This document shows positions 40,679-48,401 of a stretch of 64,000 nucleotides of DNA, piece by piece. A model generated the notes under the pieces. The model searched no databases and was not told the DNA's origin. It was given only the letters and a program-made list of their open reading frames with translations. Made by a program: the position numbers and the translations under genes. Every line of letters starts with the position of its first letter. Position 1 is the first letter of the stretch. The stretch spans positions 3,224,001-3,288,000 of the forward strand of contig NZ_CP121463.1 in NCBI RefSeq assembly GCF_029690065.1, in the 5' to 3' direction. Source of the stretch: Arthrobacter sp. Y-9. Its GTDB lineage: Bacteria; Actinomycetota; Actinomycetes; Actinomycetales; Micrococcaceae.

Positions 40679-40722
40679 TTTCACCGTTGAAAACCCGACA
40701 CCTCGATGGAGGCTCAGCTCCC

Positions 40723-41580
40723 ATGCACTCACACCTCAGACACCCGGCCGCACGCCACCTATCCGCACGCCGCTTGACCGCGCACCACTCAACCGAAGCG
40801 CGCAGGCGGAGGTTCTCGCCGCGCGTCGTTCATCGACTGCTCCGCATGGCCGCGGTGGCGATTCTCCTGCTCGCCGCCTCGCCGCTGGGTGCGGGACCCG
40901 CAGCGGCAGCGATCGGCGGCAGCTTCTCCGACGATTTCTCCTCCTACGACACCTCCCGATGGAGCAAGGCGGACGGCTGGTCGAACGGCGGCATGTTCAA
41001 CGCAGGATGGCGCGCCGATCACGTCTGGTTCAACGGCGGCGTGATGGGGCTGAATCTGGACACCGCCACGTGCCCCACCGGCTGCTCGGGCAAGCCGTAC
41101 GCGTCCGGCGAGTACCGGACCAATGATCTCTTCTCCTACGGCCGCTACAGTGCCCGCCTGAAGGCGAGCGCCGGCGCAGGCACCGTCACCTCCTTCTTCA
41201 CCTACACGGGGGCCAGCGACGGCCAGCCGTGGGACGAGATCGACGTCGAGATCCTCGGCAAGAACACATGGCAGATGCAGACCAATTACTTCACCAACGG
41301 AGTCGGTGGCCACGAGACCCTGATCAACCTCGGCTTCGACGCCTCGGCCGGCTACCACGACTACGCCTTCGAATGGTGGCCGGGCGGTTCCATCAACTGG
41401 TTCGTCGACGGGCGCCTCGTCCACCAGGAGACCGGTTCGCGCGGCCCACTGCCCACCCATCCTCAGCGCATCATCACGAACTTCTGGCCGGGGACAGGTG
41501 TCGACTCGTGGCTCGGCCCCTTCCAGTACTCCGGACAGCGCACGGCGACCTACGACCGCGTCCAGTACACGAAGTACTGA
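40723..41580 (+). CDS. Secreted GH16 beta-1,3-1,4-glucanase (lichenase type)
   Basis: 285 residues from the ATG at 40723. A long basic stretch (His/Arg-rich, about 1-41) precedes a hydrophobic core and AGPAAAA cleavage area at about 58-63, so the protein is exported; a shorter start near residue 42 is possible. The catalytic domain has DEIDVEILG (E172 nucleophile, D174, E176 acid/base), the short-motif form typical of lichenases, and ITNFWPGTGVDSW. It should cut mixed-linkage beta-glucan into oligosaccharides taken up by the ceb-type importer. GGAGG lies 11 nt upstream. A CebR-type box precedes it. Confidence 0.92.
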   Translation: MHSHLRHPAARHLSARRLTAHHSTEARRRRFSPRVVHRLLRMAAVAILLLAASPLGAGPAAAAIGGSFSDDFSSYDTSRWSKADGWSNGGMFNAGWRADHVWFNGGVMGLNLDTATCPTGCSGKPYASGEYRTNDLFSYGRYSARLKASAGAGTVTSFFTYTGASDGQPWDEIDVEILGKNTWQMQTNYFTNGVGGHETLINLGFDASAGYHDYAFEWWPGGSINWFVDGRLVHQETGSRGPLPTHPQRIITNFWPGTGVDSWLGPFQYSGQRTATYDRVQYTKY

Positions 41581-41605
41581 GCGGGCAGCGTTGGCGCCAG
41601 ACACT

Positions 41606-41642
41606 CCGGATCGGCGCGGCTCGGTGAGCCGCGCCGATCCGG
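41606..41642. terminator. 17-bp hairpin after the GH16 lichenase gene
   Basis: Arms 41606-41622 (CCGGATCGGCGCGGCTC) and 41626-41642, fully complementary, around a 3-nt loop. It ends the lichenase transcript. Confidence 0.85.
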
Positions 41643-41744
41643 TCGTCGGCTGACGAATGCGTCCACGGCCTGCCGGGGCACGGTTCCCGGCGGGCCGTCG
41701 CGGGCCGTCGGCCGCCTGCCGCGGGCCGACCGTCGCCTTAATGG

Positions 41745-41789
41745 TTGCGCAATGCAACAATTAGGCCTAAAGTAGTTAGCGAGCCTAAT
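41745..41789 (+). promoter_or_regulatory. Promoter with overlapping inverted repeat before the YhgE/Pip gene
   Basis: TTGCGC (41745-41750) and TAAAGT (41768-41773) are 17 bp apart. ATTAGGC (41760-41766) and GCCTAAT (41783-41789) form an inverted repeat around the -10, with an internal TTAGGCCTAA palindrome at 41761-41770. This is a typical repressor-operator layout (TetR or MarR style); no such gene is adjacent. Confidence 0.65.
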
Positions 41790-41843
41790 CTTCCCTTCGC
41801 GGAACGCCTCTCCCCCTTGCTGACTTTTCTCCGACAGGAACCC

Positions 41844-42929
41844 ATGTCCACGCATCGCCTCCCCCTTGTGAAAACGCTGCCCTCGGCACGTCCGCGCCTT
41901 TGGCCCGACGGCAGGACCTGGGGCCACATCGCCCTGCATCTGCTCATCCCCCTCGTCATGGGCGCCGGCATGGCCTTCGCCTACCTCGGCGCCTTCCACT
42001 CCCCGGACCCGCACCACTTCCCGGTGGCCGTGGTGGGTCAGAGCCCCGAGACGAAGGTGTTCGCCCAGTCGCTGAACGACGGTTCGGACGGCAAGCTCCA
42101 GGTCACGACCGTGGCCACCGCCGATCAGGCGCGCCAGCAGATCACCGACCAGAAGATCTCCGCGGCCTACGTCCCGAGCAGGGATCACGCGACCATCCTG
42201 GTCTCCGGCGCCGCATCCGAAGCGGCCGCCGGCGCGGCCCAGAAGGTCTTCCTGCCGCTGGCCTACAAGCAGCACCTGCCGGTCGCCGTCGAGGACGTCC
42301 GTCCGGGCGGCCCCAATGACACCGCCGGCCAGTCCGTGTTCTTCATGCTCGTGGCCCTGAGCGTGGGCTCCTATGCCAGCGTGGTGGCGATCGCCGCCGC
42401 GACCGCGAAGCTCCGGGTGGGCATCCGCCTGCTCATCGGCGCGGGCACCGCCCTGGTAGTGGCCGGCATCGCGACCCTCGTGGCCGGGCCGGTGTATCAG
42501 GTGCTCAACGGCTACGAGTGGAACATCTGGCTGCTCGGCTCGCTGTACTCGTTCGGTATCATCACCATCGGCCTGGGGCTGCACCCGATCCTCGGCAAGT
42601 GGACCACCCCGGCCCTGACGCTCCTGTTCGTGATGCTCAACTTCACCAGCAGTGGCGGCGTGTACCCGGCGTCGCTGTCGCCGGCCTTCTTCGCCGGGCT
42701 GAACACCTTCTGGAATGGCGCGGCCTGGCTCAACGCGGTGCGCGACCTGACCTACTTCCCCGGCGCCGATTTCGGCATGGACGGTCTCAAGCTGGCCCTG
42801 TGGGCACTCGGCGGCGTCGCCCTGGTGCTGCTCAGCCACCTGGCCACCGTCAAGAAGCGGCAGCTCGCGGACGACACCCTGCCCGTGTCCCGCGAGGAGG
42901 AGGAATCCTCGGTGGTCGCCGCGGGCTGA
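41844..42929 (+). CDS. YhgE/Pip- or DUF3533-type membrane protein (ABC-2 permease-like)
   Basis: 361 residues: a basic N-terminus, one membrane helix (LHLLIPLVMGAGMAFAYLGAF), an extracytoplasmic domain of about 130 residues (HFPVAVVGQSPETKVFAQSL), then five helices (SVFFMLVALSVGSYASVVAI, LIGAGTALVVAGIATLVAGP and three more). This is the layout of YhgE/Pip and ABC-2 type export proteins. Such proteins are often tied to export of membrane-active compounds. AGGAA precedes the ATG at 41844. It ends 1 bp before the converging response-regulator gene. Confidence 0.8.
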   Translation: MSTHRLPLVKTLPSARPRLWPDGRTWGHIALHLLIPLVMGAGMAFAYLGAFHSPDPHHFPVAVVGQSPETKVFAQSLNDGSDGKLQVTTVATADQARQQITDQKISAAYVPSRDHATILVSGAASEAAAGAAQKVFLPLAYKQHLPVAVEDVRPGGPNDTAGQSVFFMLVALSVGSYASVVAIAAATAKLRVGIRLLIGAGTALVVAGIATLVAGPVYQVLNGYEWNIWLLGSLYSFGIITIGLGLHPILGKWTTPALTLLFVMLNFTSSGGVYPASLSPAFFAGLNTFWNGAAWLNAVRDLTYFPGADFGMDGLKLALWALGGVALVLLSHLATVKKRQLADDTLPVSREEEESSVVAAG

Positions 42930-42930
42930 C

Positions 42931-43623
42931 TCAGGCGTCCGGGACCCGGATGATCTTCTGCTGGACCGCCGTCGTGATGGCGGCGGTCCGGTTGTCCACG
43001 CCGAGTTTGGCGTAGATGTGCACGAGGTGCGTCTTGACGGTCGCCTCCGAGATGAAGAGTGCCCTGGCCAGCGCCCGGTTGGACAGGCCGGTGGCCAGCA
43101 GTTCGAGGATCTCGACCTCCCGGGCCGAGAGCTGCGGGACCGGATTCCTCAACCGGCCCACCAGTCGGGCGGCGACCTCCGGGGCGAGGGCCGTCTCCCC
43201 CGCGGCGGCGGCGCGTACGGCCGACCGGATCCGTTCGGATTCGGCGTCCTTGAGCATGTAGCCGCTGGCCCCGGCCTCGAGAGCACTGAGGATGTCCGAA
43301 TCACTGTCGTAGGTGGTCAGGACCAGCACCGGAACCGGACGGACCCCGCCTTCTCCCTGGCGGATCTTCCGGGTGGCCGTCGCCCCGTCCATGCCATCGC
43401 CCATCTGGAGATCCATGAGGACCAGGTCGATGTCCTCGCCCAGGGTCTGGCGGCGCCGGAGCTCCTCCAGCGCGGCGGCGCCGTCGGACGCTTCGGCCAC
43501 CACGCGGATGCCCTGAGTGTCATCGGTGGCAGGACCGTCGGACGGAACCGCGGGGTCCTCCAGCATCGCCTTCAGGCCGGCCCTCACCACCGGGTGGTCA
43601 TCCACCAGCAGAATCCTGATCAT
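42931..43623 (-). CDS. NarL/FixJ-type response regulator
   Basis: 230 residues: receiver domain (ILLVDDHPVVRAGLKAML, phosphoacceptor Asp in LVLMDLQM, LTTYDSDSDI, Lys in YMLKDA) and a LuxR-type helix-turn-helix (LSAREVEILELLATGLSNRA, SEATVKTHLVHIYAKL). The receiver has an insertion after the first helix (PAVPSDGPATDDTQ). It overlaps the sensor-kinase gene by 4 bp. It probably binds the TCAACCA repeats in front of the divergent ABC genes. Confidence 0.94.
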   Translation of the reverse strand: MIRILLVDDHPVVRAGLKAMLEDPAVPSDGPATDDTQGIRVVAEASDGAAALEELRRRQTLGEDIDLVLMDLQMGDGMDGATATRKIRQGEGGVRPVPVLVLTTYDSDSDILSALEAGASGYMLKDAESERIRSAVRAAAAGETALAPEVAARLVGRLRNPVPQLSAREVEILELLATGLSNRALARALFISEATVKTHLVHIYAKLGVDNRTAAITTAVQQKIIRVPDA

Positions 43624-45047
43624 GGCCGTTCCTCCGTGTCGGTCGGTGCGTGGTCAGTCGGGGCGTGTCGAGTCGGCTCGTCGTGAACCTGCTCGTCCGG
43701 GCCGCTCCGGGAACCGCCGGGCGCAGCCCCCTCGGGAACCCGGATCGCCACCACGGTCCCCTCGCCGGGAGCCGACTCCAGCACCAGGCTCCCGCCCAGC
43801 GCCTCGACGCGGGACCTGAGCAGACCGAGCCCGACCCCATCGCCCACCGCAGGGGCTTCGGGACGGAAGCCGACGCCGTCGTCGAACACATCCAGCGTCA
43901 GTTCCTCTTCCAGGAAGCCGAGCGTGAGCACCGCATGGTCCGCCCGGGCATGGCGGAGGACGTTCGCGAGCGACGCCTGCGAGGCGCGGAGCAACGCCTG
44001 GGACAGCTCCACAGGGACGTCGCGCGGTTCCCCGCTGAGCCGGAACGTCACCGACAAGCCGCTCCCGGCAGCACGGGCCTGGCGTTCGGTGTCGGCGCAG
44101 AGCGCGGCGAGCAGTTCGGGCAGCGCGGCGCCCGCGGAGCCGCCGGGCGAGCGCACGAACTCGCGCGCCTGCTCCAGGGCCGACGACGCCGTCTCCTCCA
44201 CCACGGCCAGCCGTTCGCGGGCCGTGCCGAGCTCTTCCGCTTCCAGGGATCTGCCGGCCGCTCGGCTCATGAGCACGATCGAGGAGAGGCCCTGCGCCAG
44301 GGTGTCGTGGATTTCGCGGGCGAGGCGCGCCCGTTCGGACAGCACCCCGGCCTCACGCTGACTCGCGGCCAGCTCCGAACGGGCCGCGCGCAGGGCCGCC
44401 GCGACGCGCCGCTGCTCCTCCGCCTCCCGGTACAGGGCCTGATAACTGAGCGCCGTGACCACGGCGAACGCGGCGCCGAAGCCCGGACCGATCACGAGCG
44501 CGCCGTTCGGTGAGCCCGGCGCGGCGTGCAGGAACAGCGCCACCACGAGCGCCGCCGTCGTGCCCACGACCGCCAGCAGACCCACCCCGCGGGGCAGCAG
44601 ATGCAGTTCCAGGAAGAACAGCGGGAACGCGAGCCACGCGAAGTCGGCCGAGAACACCAGCAGCACCAGCCACAGCACCACGACGACGGCGAGCCACCAC
44701 CGCGCGTACGGCGCGGGATCGAGCCGGCCGGCGCCGAGGGCGTGGCGTTTCTCGGCGGCGGTGCCTCCCAGATAGACCGCCGCGAGCAACGCCGCCACCG
44801 GGTAGACCACCACGGGACTCCACGCCGGAGCCGGACCGCCCGAACCCAGCGCCAGGGACCCCAGCGCCAGGGAGTAACGCACCACGCCCAGCAGCAGGAG
44901 CGCGGCGAATCCGAGATGCAGGCTCACCCGCAGAACCCGCAGGATGACCTGGGTCCCCTGAGCCGGGTTCCGGGCAGCGTCCAGGTCACTCTCACCCGCG
45001 CCGCCACCGGCGACGGAGTGGCCGTGAGGTCCGGGCCCGTTTCCCAT
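43620..45047 (-). CDS. Two-component sensor histidine kinase (HisKA_3 type)
   Basis: 475 residues: five to six membrane helices (about 35-215), a coiled linker (EAEEQRRVAAALRAARSELA), dimerisation/phosphoacceptor region ERARLAREIHDTLAQGLSSI with the His in EIHDTL, and an ATPase domain (ASLANVLRHARADHAVLTL, FDDGVGF, GLGLLRSRVEALGG). It pairs with the overlapping response regulator. The lack of a large extracellular domain suggests it senses a membrane-bound signal, possibly with the divergent ABC transporter, as for antimicrobial-peptide or lipid-II stress sensors. Confidence 0.93.
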   Translation of the reverse strand: MGNGPGPHGHSVAGGGAGESDLDAARNPAQGTQVILRVLRVSLHLGFAALLLLGVVRYSLALGSLALGSGGPAPAWSPVVVYPVAALLAAVYLGGTAAEKRHALGAGRLDPAPYARWWLAVVVVLWLVLLVFSADFAWLAFPLFFLELHLLPRGVGLLAVVGTTAALVVALFLHAAPGSPNGALVIGPGFGAAFAVVTALSYQALYREAEEQRRVAAALRAARSELAASQREAGVLSERARLAREIHDTLAQGLSSIVLMSRAAGRSLEAEELGTARERLAVVEETASSALEQAREFVRSPGGSAGAALPELLAALCADTERQARAAGSGLSVTFRLSGEPRDVPVELSQALLRASQASLANVLRHARADHAVLTLGFLEEELTLDVFDDGVGFRPEAPAVGDGVGLGLLRSRVEALGGSLVLESAPGEGTVVAIRVPEGAAPGGSRSGPDEQVHDEPTRHAPTDHAPTDTEERP

Positions 45048-45053
45048 GCCACC

Positions 45054-45059
45054 ACCCTA
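45054..45059 (-). promoter_or_regulatory. Candidate leaderless promoter -10 for the kinase gene (TAGGGT)
   Basis: TAGGGT on the minus strand ends 6 nt before the ATG at 45047. Confidence 0.5.
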
Positions 45060-45104
45060 ACGGCGGGTGCCGACAGGAATCCCTCCCGAGGCCGCCCCCG
45101 CCCA

Positions 45105-45157
45105 TCAACCATTCGGTTGATTCGGCGCTCAACCACAGCGAGCGCCCGGTTCAACCA
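45105..45157. promoter_or_regulatory. Phased TCAACCA repeats, probable response-regulator site
   Basis: TCAACC-ATTC-GGTTGA (45105-45120) is a palindrome. TCAACCA recurs at 45129-45135 and 45151-45157, starts 24 and 22 bp apart, about two helical turns each. It lies between the sensor-kinase and ABC permease genes. Confidence 0.65.
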
Positions 45158-45235
45158 CCCCGCCGATGTGCGCGTGCACGCTCCGCGGGAGGCTGGAGAT
45201 ACGCCAGAAACCCCGGCATTCCAGGAGACCCCACC

Positions 45236-46324
45236 ATGTTCCTCGCCCTCCGCGACCTCCGCTTCAGCAAGGGCCGTTTCGCCCTCATGGGCGGAGTGGT
45301 CGCGCTCATCACCGTCCTGCTCGTCATGCTCTCCGGCCTCACCGCCGGCCTGGCGCACCAGTCCACCTCCGCGATCGGCGCCCTGCCCGCCGGCCGCGTG
45401 GTCTTCGGGGCGCCTCAGGGCACCGCGGCGAAGGCGAGCTACGCGGATTCCGAGGTCACCCCGGAGCAGGCCGCGGCCTGGTCCCGTGACGCCGGCGTCA
45501 CGGCCGTCCCGCTCGGCATCTCGCAGGGCAAACTGCGCACCGGCACGGCGGCGTCCACCCCTGACGGCGGCCGCACGACCAACGCGGCGTTCTTCGGATC
45601 GGACGACGTGAACGGAACTGCCCTCGCGCCTGTGACACCCGGCAAGGGCGAGATCGTGCTGAGCGAATCCCTCGCCTCGGCGCTGAACCTGTCCGACGGC
45701 GACGTCCTGAACAGCAACGGCACGGACCTCAGAGTGAAGGCCGTCGTCCCGGACCAGTGGTACTCGCACCTCGCCGTGGCCTGGGTGGGCCTGGGCGACT
45801 GGCAGCAGATGAACCGAGGCCGCGAGGCGACCGTTCTGGTGGCGCCCGGCGCGGACGCCACGGCAGCGGATCGCGCCGACAGCCGGAACGGCACCGTCAG
45901 CGCGGAGCGCACCGCGAGCTTCCAGGCCCTCGAATCCTTCAAGAGCGAGAACGGCTCGCTGCTCCTCATCCAGGGGTTCCTCTACGGCATTTCGGCCCTG
46001 GTGGTCGGCGCGTTCCTGAGCATCTGGACCGTGCAGCGCACCCGGGACATCGCGGTCCTCAAAGCCCTCGGCGCGACCCAGGGCTACGTCTTCAAGGACG
46101 CCCTGGCACAGGCCCTGATCGTGCTGCTGAGCGGCACCGTCCTCGGTGCCGTGATCGGCGGGCTGGGCGGCTGGTTCGCAGGACAGGCCGCACCGTTCGT
46201 CCTGGGGCCGCTGACCATCGCCGGTCCCGTGGTGGGCATCGTGCTGCTGGGCCTCGCAGGTTCCGCGCTGGCGGTCCGCAAGGTCACCCGCGTGGATCCG
46301 CTGCTCGCGCTCGGCGGCAGCTGA
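45236..46324 (+). CDS. FtsX-type ABC transporter permease
   Basis: 362 residues: an N-terminal helix (FALMGGVVALITVLLVMLSG), an extracytoplasmic domain of about 200 residues, and three C-terminal helices (LYGISALVVGAFLSIWTVQR, then ALIVLLSGTVLGAVIGGLGG and a last one). This is the MacB/DevC-type permease. VLKALGATQGYVFKDALAQA is the conserved coupling helix region. It is cotranscribed with the ATPase gene and controlled, by position, by the divergent two-component system. Probable role: export or extraction of a lipid-like or antimicrobial compound. Confidence 0.9.
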   Translation: MFLALRDLRFSKGRFALMGGVVALITVLLVMLSGLTAGLAHQSTSAIGALPAGRVVFGAPQGTAAKASYADSEVTPEQAAAWSRDAGVTAVPLGISQGKLRTGTAASTPDGGRTTNAAFFGSDDVNGTALAPVTPGKGEIVLSESLASALNLSDGDVLNSNGTDLRVKAVVPDQWYSHLAVAWVGLGDWQQMNRGREATVLVAPGADATAADRADSRNGTVSAERTASFQALESFKSENGSLLLIQGFLYGISALVVGAFLSIWTVQRTRDIAVLKALGATQGYVFKDALAQALIVLLSGTVLGAVIGGLGGWFAGQAAPFVLGPLTIAGPVVGIVLLGLAGSALAVRKVTRVDPLLALGGS

Positions 46325-46367
46325 GCCGGCCCGCCCCCACCCCCGTCGTCATCACCAGGAGAACCCC

Positions 46368-47069
46368 ATGAACACGCCCGCACTGCAACTCGAATCCGTC
46401 ACCGTCGACTACCCGGACGGCGCCGGGACCATCACCGCCCTGGACCAGGCGTCGCTCACCGTGCGCCAGGGGGAATTCCTCGCCCTGACCGGCCCGTCCG
46501 GCTCCGGGAAGTCCACCCTCCTGGCCGTGGCCGCCACGCTCGTGAAGCCGACGGCCGGTCGGATCCTGGTGGACGGCCGCGAAGTCCAGGCGCTGGGCCG
46601 GAAGGAGCAGGCGGCTCTGCGGCGCGAGAAGCTGGGCATCATCTTCCAGCAGCCGAATCTGCTGCCGTCGCTGACCGCCGTCGAACAGCTGCTCGTGACG
46701 CAACATGTCCGCGGCTTCGGAGGGAAGGCCGCCCGCGCGTCGGCGGAGGCCCGGGCGCGCCGTCTGCTCGCCGCCGTCGGGTTGGAAGGGCAGGAGGACA
46801 AGCGTCCGCATCAGCTGTCCGGCGGGCAGCGGCAGCGGGTGAACATCGCCCGGGCGCTCATGGGCGAGCCGAGCGTGCTCCTGGTGGACGAGCCGACGGC
46901 GGCGCTGGACGAGGAGCGCAGCCGCGCCGTGGTCGAGCTGCTGGCCCGGATCACGCACGAGTTCGGCACCGCGACGGTCATGGTCACGCACGATCTGGAG
47001 TTCGTCGAGCTCTGCGACCGCGAGGCCCACATGCGCGACGGGAAGCTCAGCGAAGCCGCGTTCGCCTGA
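46368..47069 (+). CDS. ABC transporter ATP-binding protein (MacB/LolD type)
   Basis: 233 residues: Walker A GPSGSGKST, Q-loop FQQPNLLPSL, signature LSGGQRQRVNIARAL, Walker B VLLVDEPTAALDEE and the H-loop VTHD. Pairs with the preceding permease. AGGAGA precedes the ATG at 46368. Confidence 0.95.
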   Translation: MNTPALQLESVTVDYPDGAGTITALDQASLTVRQGEFLALTGPSGSGKSTLLAVAATLVKPTAGRILVDGREVQALGRKEQAALRREKLGIIFQQPNLLPSLTAVEQLLVTQHVRGFGGKAARASAEARARRLLAAVGLEGQEDKRPHQLSGGQRQRVNIARALMGEPSVLLVDEPTAALDEERSRAVVELLARITHEFGTATVMVTHDLEFVELCDREAHMRDGKLSEAAFA

Positions 47070-47091
47070 GCCGCCCCGCGCCCGCCCCTCC

Positions 47092-47163
47092 GCCGAGTTC
47101 GGGGGTTCGTTCCGAGGACGAGGTCTGCATGCCCCGTTCTCGGAACGAACCCCCGAACTCGGC
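47092..47163. repeat. Perfect 25-bp inverted repeat with 22-nt spacer
   Basis: Left arm 47092-47116 begins GCCGAGTTCGGGGGTTCGTT; right arm 47139-47163 is its exact complement. It lies between the ends of the ABC ATPase and ackA genes, where it can act as a terminator in both directions. No T-run follows. Confidence 0.9.
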
Positions 47164-47225
47164 AGAACGAGACGGACGACGACGGCGGCCCCGCCCGTTC
47201 GACCGTCCGCCTCGCCTCAGCCCCC

Positions 47226-48401
47226 TCAGCCCGCGACGACCTCCGCCGTGGCCTCGGCGATCGCCTGCTCCTCGTTCGTGGGGATCACGAGCACCGGGAT
47301 CCGCGACGCCGGAGTGGAGATGACCCGCGGCTCCTTGGAGCGCACGGCATTGAGCTCCGGGTCGAGCTCGATCCCCAGGGCCCCGAGCTGCTCACAGACC
47401 AGCGCGCGGAACGGCGAGGAGTTCTCCCCGATCCCGGCCGTGAACACGATCGCCTGCGCCCCGCCGACGGCCACGTGGTACGCGCCCACGTACTTCGCCA
47501 GACGGTAGGCGGCCACCTCGAGCGCCCGCCGGGCGCGCAGAGGGTCGACGCCGGAGGAGGTCCCGTCGTCGCCGCCCACGGCTTCGGCGGCGTCCACCAG
47601 CGTCCGCATGTCGTTCGAGCCGCCCAGGCCCAGGAGCCCCGATTCACGGTTGAGCAGATCGTCCAGAGCGTCCGCGTCCAGGCCCTGGCGTCCGAGGAAC
47701 ACGAGGATGGACGGGTCGATGTCGCCGGAACGGGTGCCCATGACGAGGCCCTCCAACGGGGTGAAGCCCATGGACGTGTCCACCGAGGCCCCGCCCTTGA
47801 CGGCCGTCGCGGAGGCGCCGTTGCCGAGGTGCAGGATGACGCCGTTGAACTCATCCGGCGCCTCGCCCAGCAGCGCGGCCGCACGGGCCGCGACGTACTG
47901 GTGGCTCGTGCCGTGGAAGCCGTAGCGGCGGATGCCGTGGCGCGTGTAGAGCCAGTCCGGCACGGCGTAGCGCCAGGCCTTCTCCGGCAGGGTGCGGTGG
48001 TACGCCGTGTCGAACACGGCCACCTGCGGCAGCTGCGGCCACTTCTCCGTGATGGCGCGGATGCCGAGGACGGCGGCGGGGTTGTGCAGCGGGGCCAGCG
48101 GGTTGAGGCGCTCGATGGCCCGTGTGACCTCGTTGTTGATCAGGACCGGCTCGGCGAACCGCTCACCGCCGTGCACCACTCGGTGTCCGACGGCGTCCAC
48201 CTGCCGGTCGCCCAGGACCTCGTGCAGGCGGGCCGCCACGATCTCCAGGGCCGCGCCGTGGTCGGGGACTGCGGCCGGGGCGTCGCCGTCGGGCTGCCCG
48301 ATCCGCTCCACGAGGCCCTCCAGCAGCACCTCCCCCGCGTCGACGTCGCGCACCTGGTATTTCAGGGAGGAGGAGCCGGAGTTGATGACGAGGATGAGCA
48401 T
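47226..48401 (-). CDS. ackA: Acetate kinase
   Basis: 391 residues. LVINSGSSSLKYQV, HRVVHGGE, VFDTAYHRTLPEKAWRYAVP, YGFHGTSHQYV (catalytic His), LHLGNGASATAVK and DTSMGFTPLEG are the family signatures. It makes ATP and acetate from acetyl phosphate, or the reverse. It starts directly after the pta stop codon with no gap, so the two form an operon. Confidence 0.97.
   Translation of the reverse strand: MLILVINSGSSSLKYQVRDVDAGEVLLEGLVERIGQPDGDAPAAVPDHGAALEIVAARLHEVLGDRQVDAVGHRVVHGGERFAEPVLINNEVTRAIERLNPLAPLHNPAAVLGIRAITEKWPQLPQVAVFDTAYHRTLPEKAWRYAVPDWLYTRHGIRRYGFHGTSHQYVAARAAALLGEAPDEFNGVILHLGNGASATAVKGGASVDTSMGFTPLEGLVMGTRSGDIDPSILVFLGRQGLDADALDDLLNRESGLLGLGGSNDMRTLVDAAEAVGGDDGTSSGVDPLRARRALEVAAYRLAKYVGAYHVAVGGAQAIVFTAGIGENSSPFRALVCEQLGALGIELDPELNAVRSKEPRVISTPASRIPVLVIPTNEEQAIAEATAEVVAG

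Larger units (their letters stand above)
40390..40722. other. Divergent regulatory region between GH6 and GH16 genes
   Basis: 333 bp without a credible gene. It contains one CebR-type box per flanking gene (40427-40444 and 40665-40678). The middle (about 40450-40620) shows only short imperfect repeats and nothing else I can name. Confidence 0.6.
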
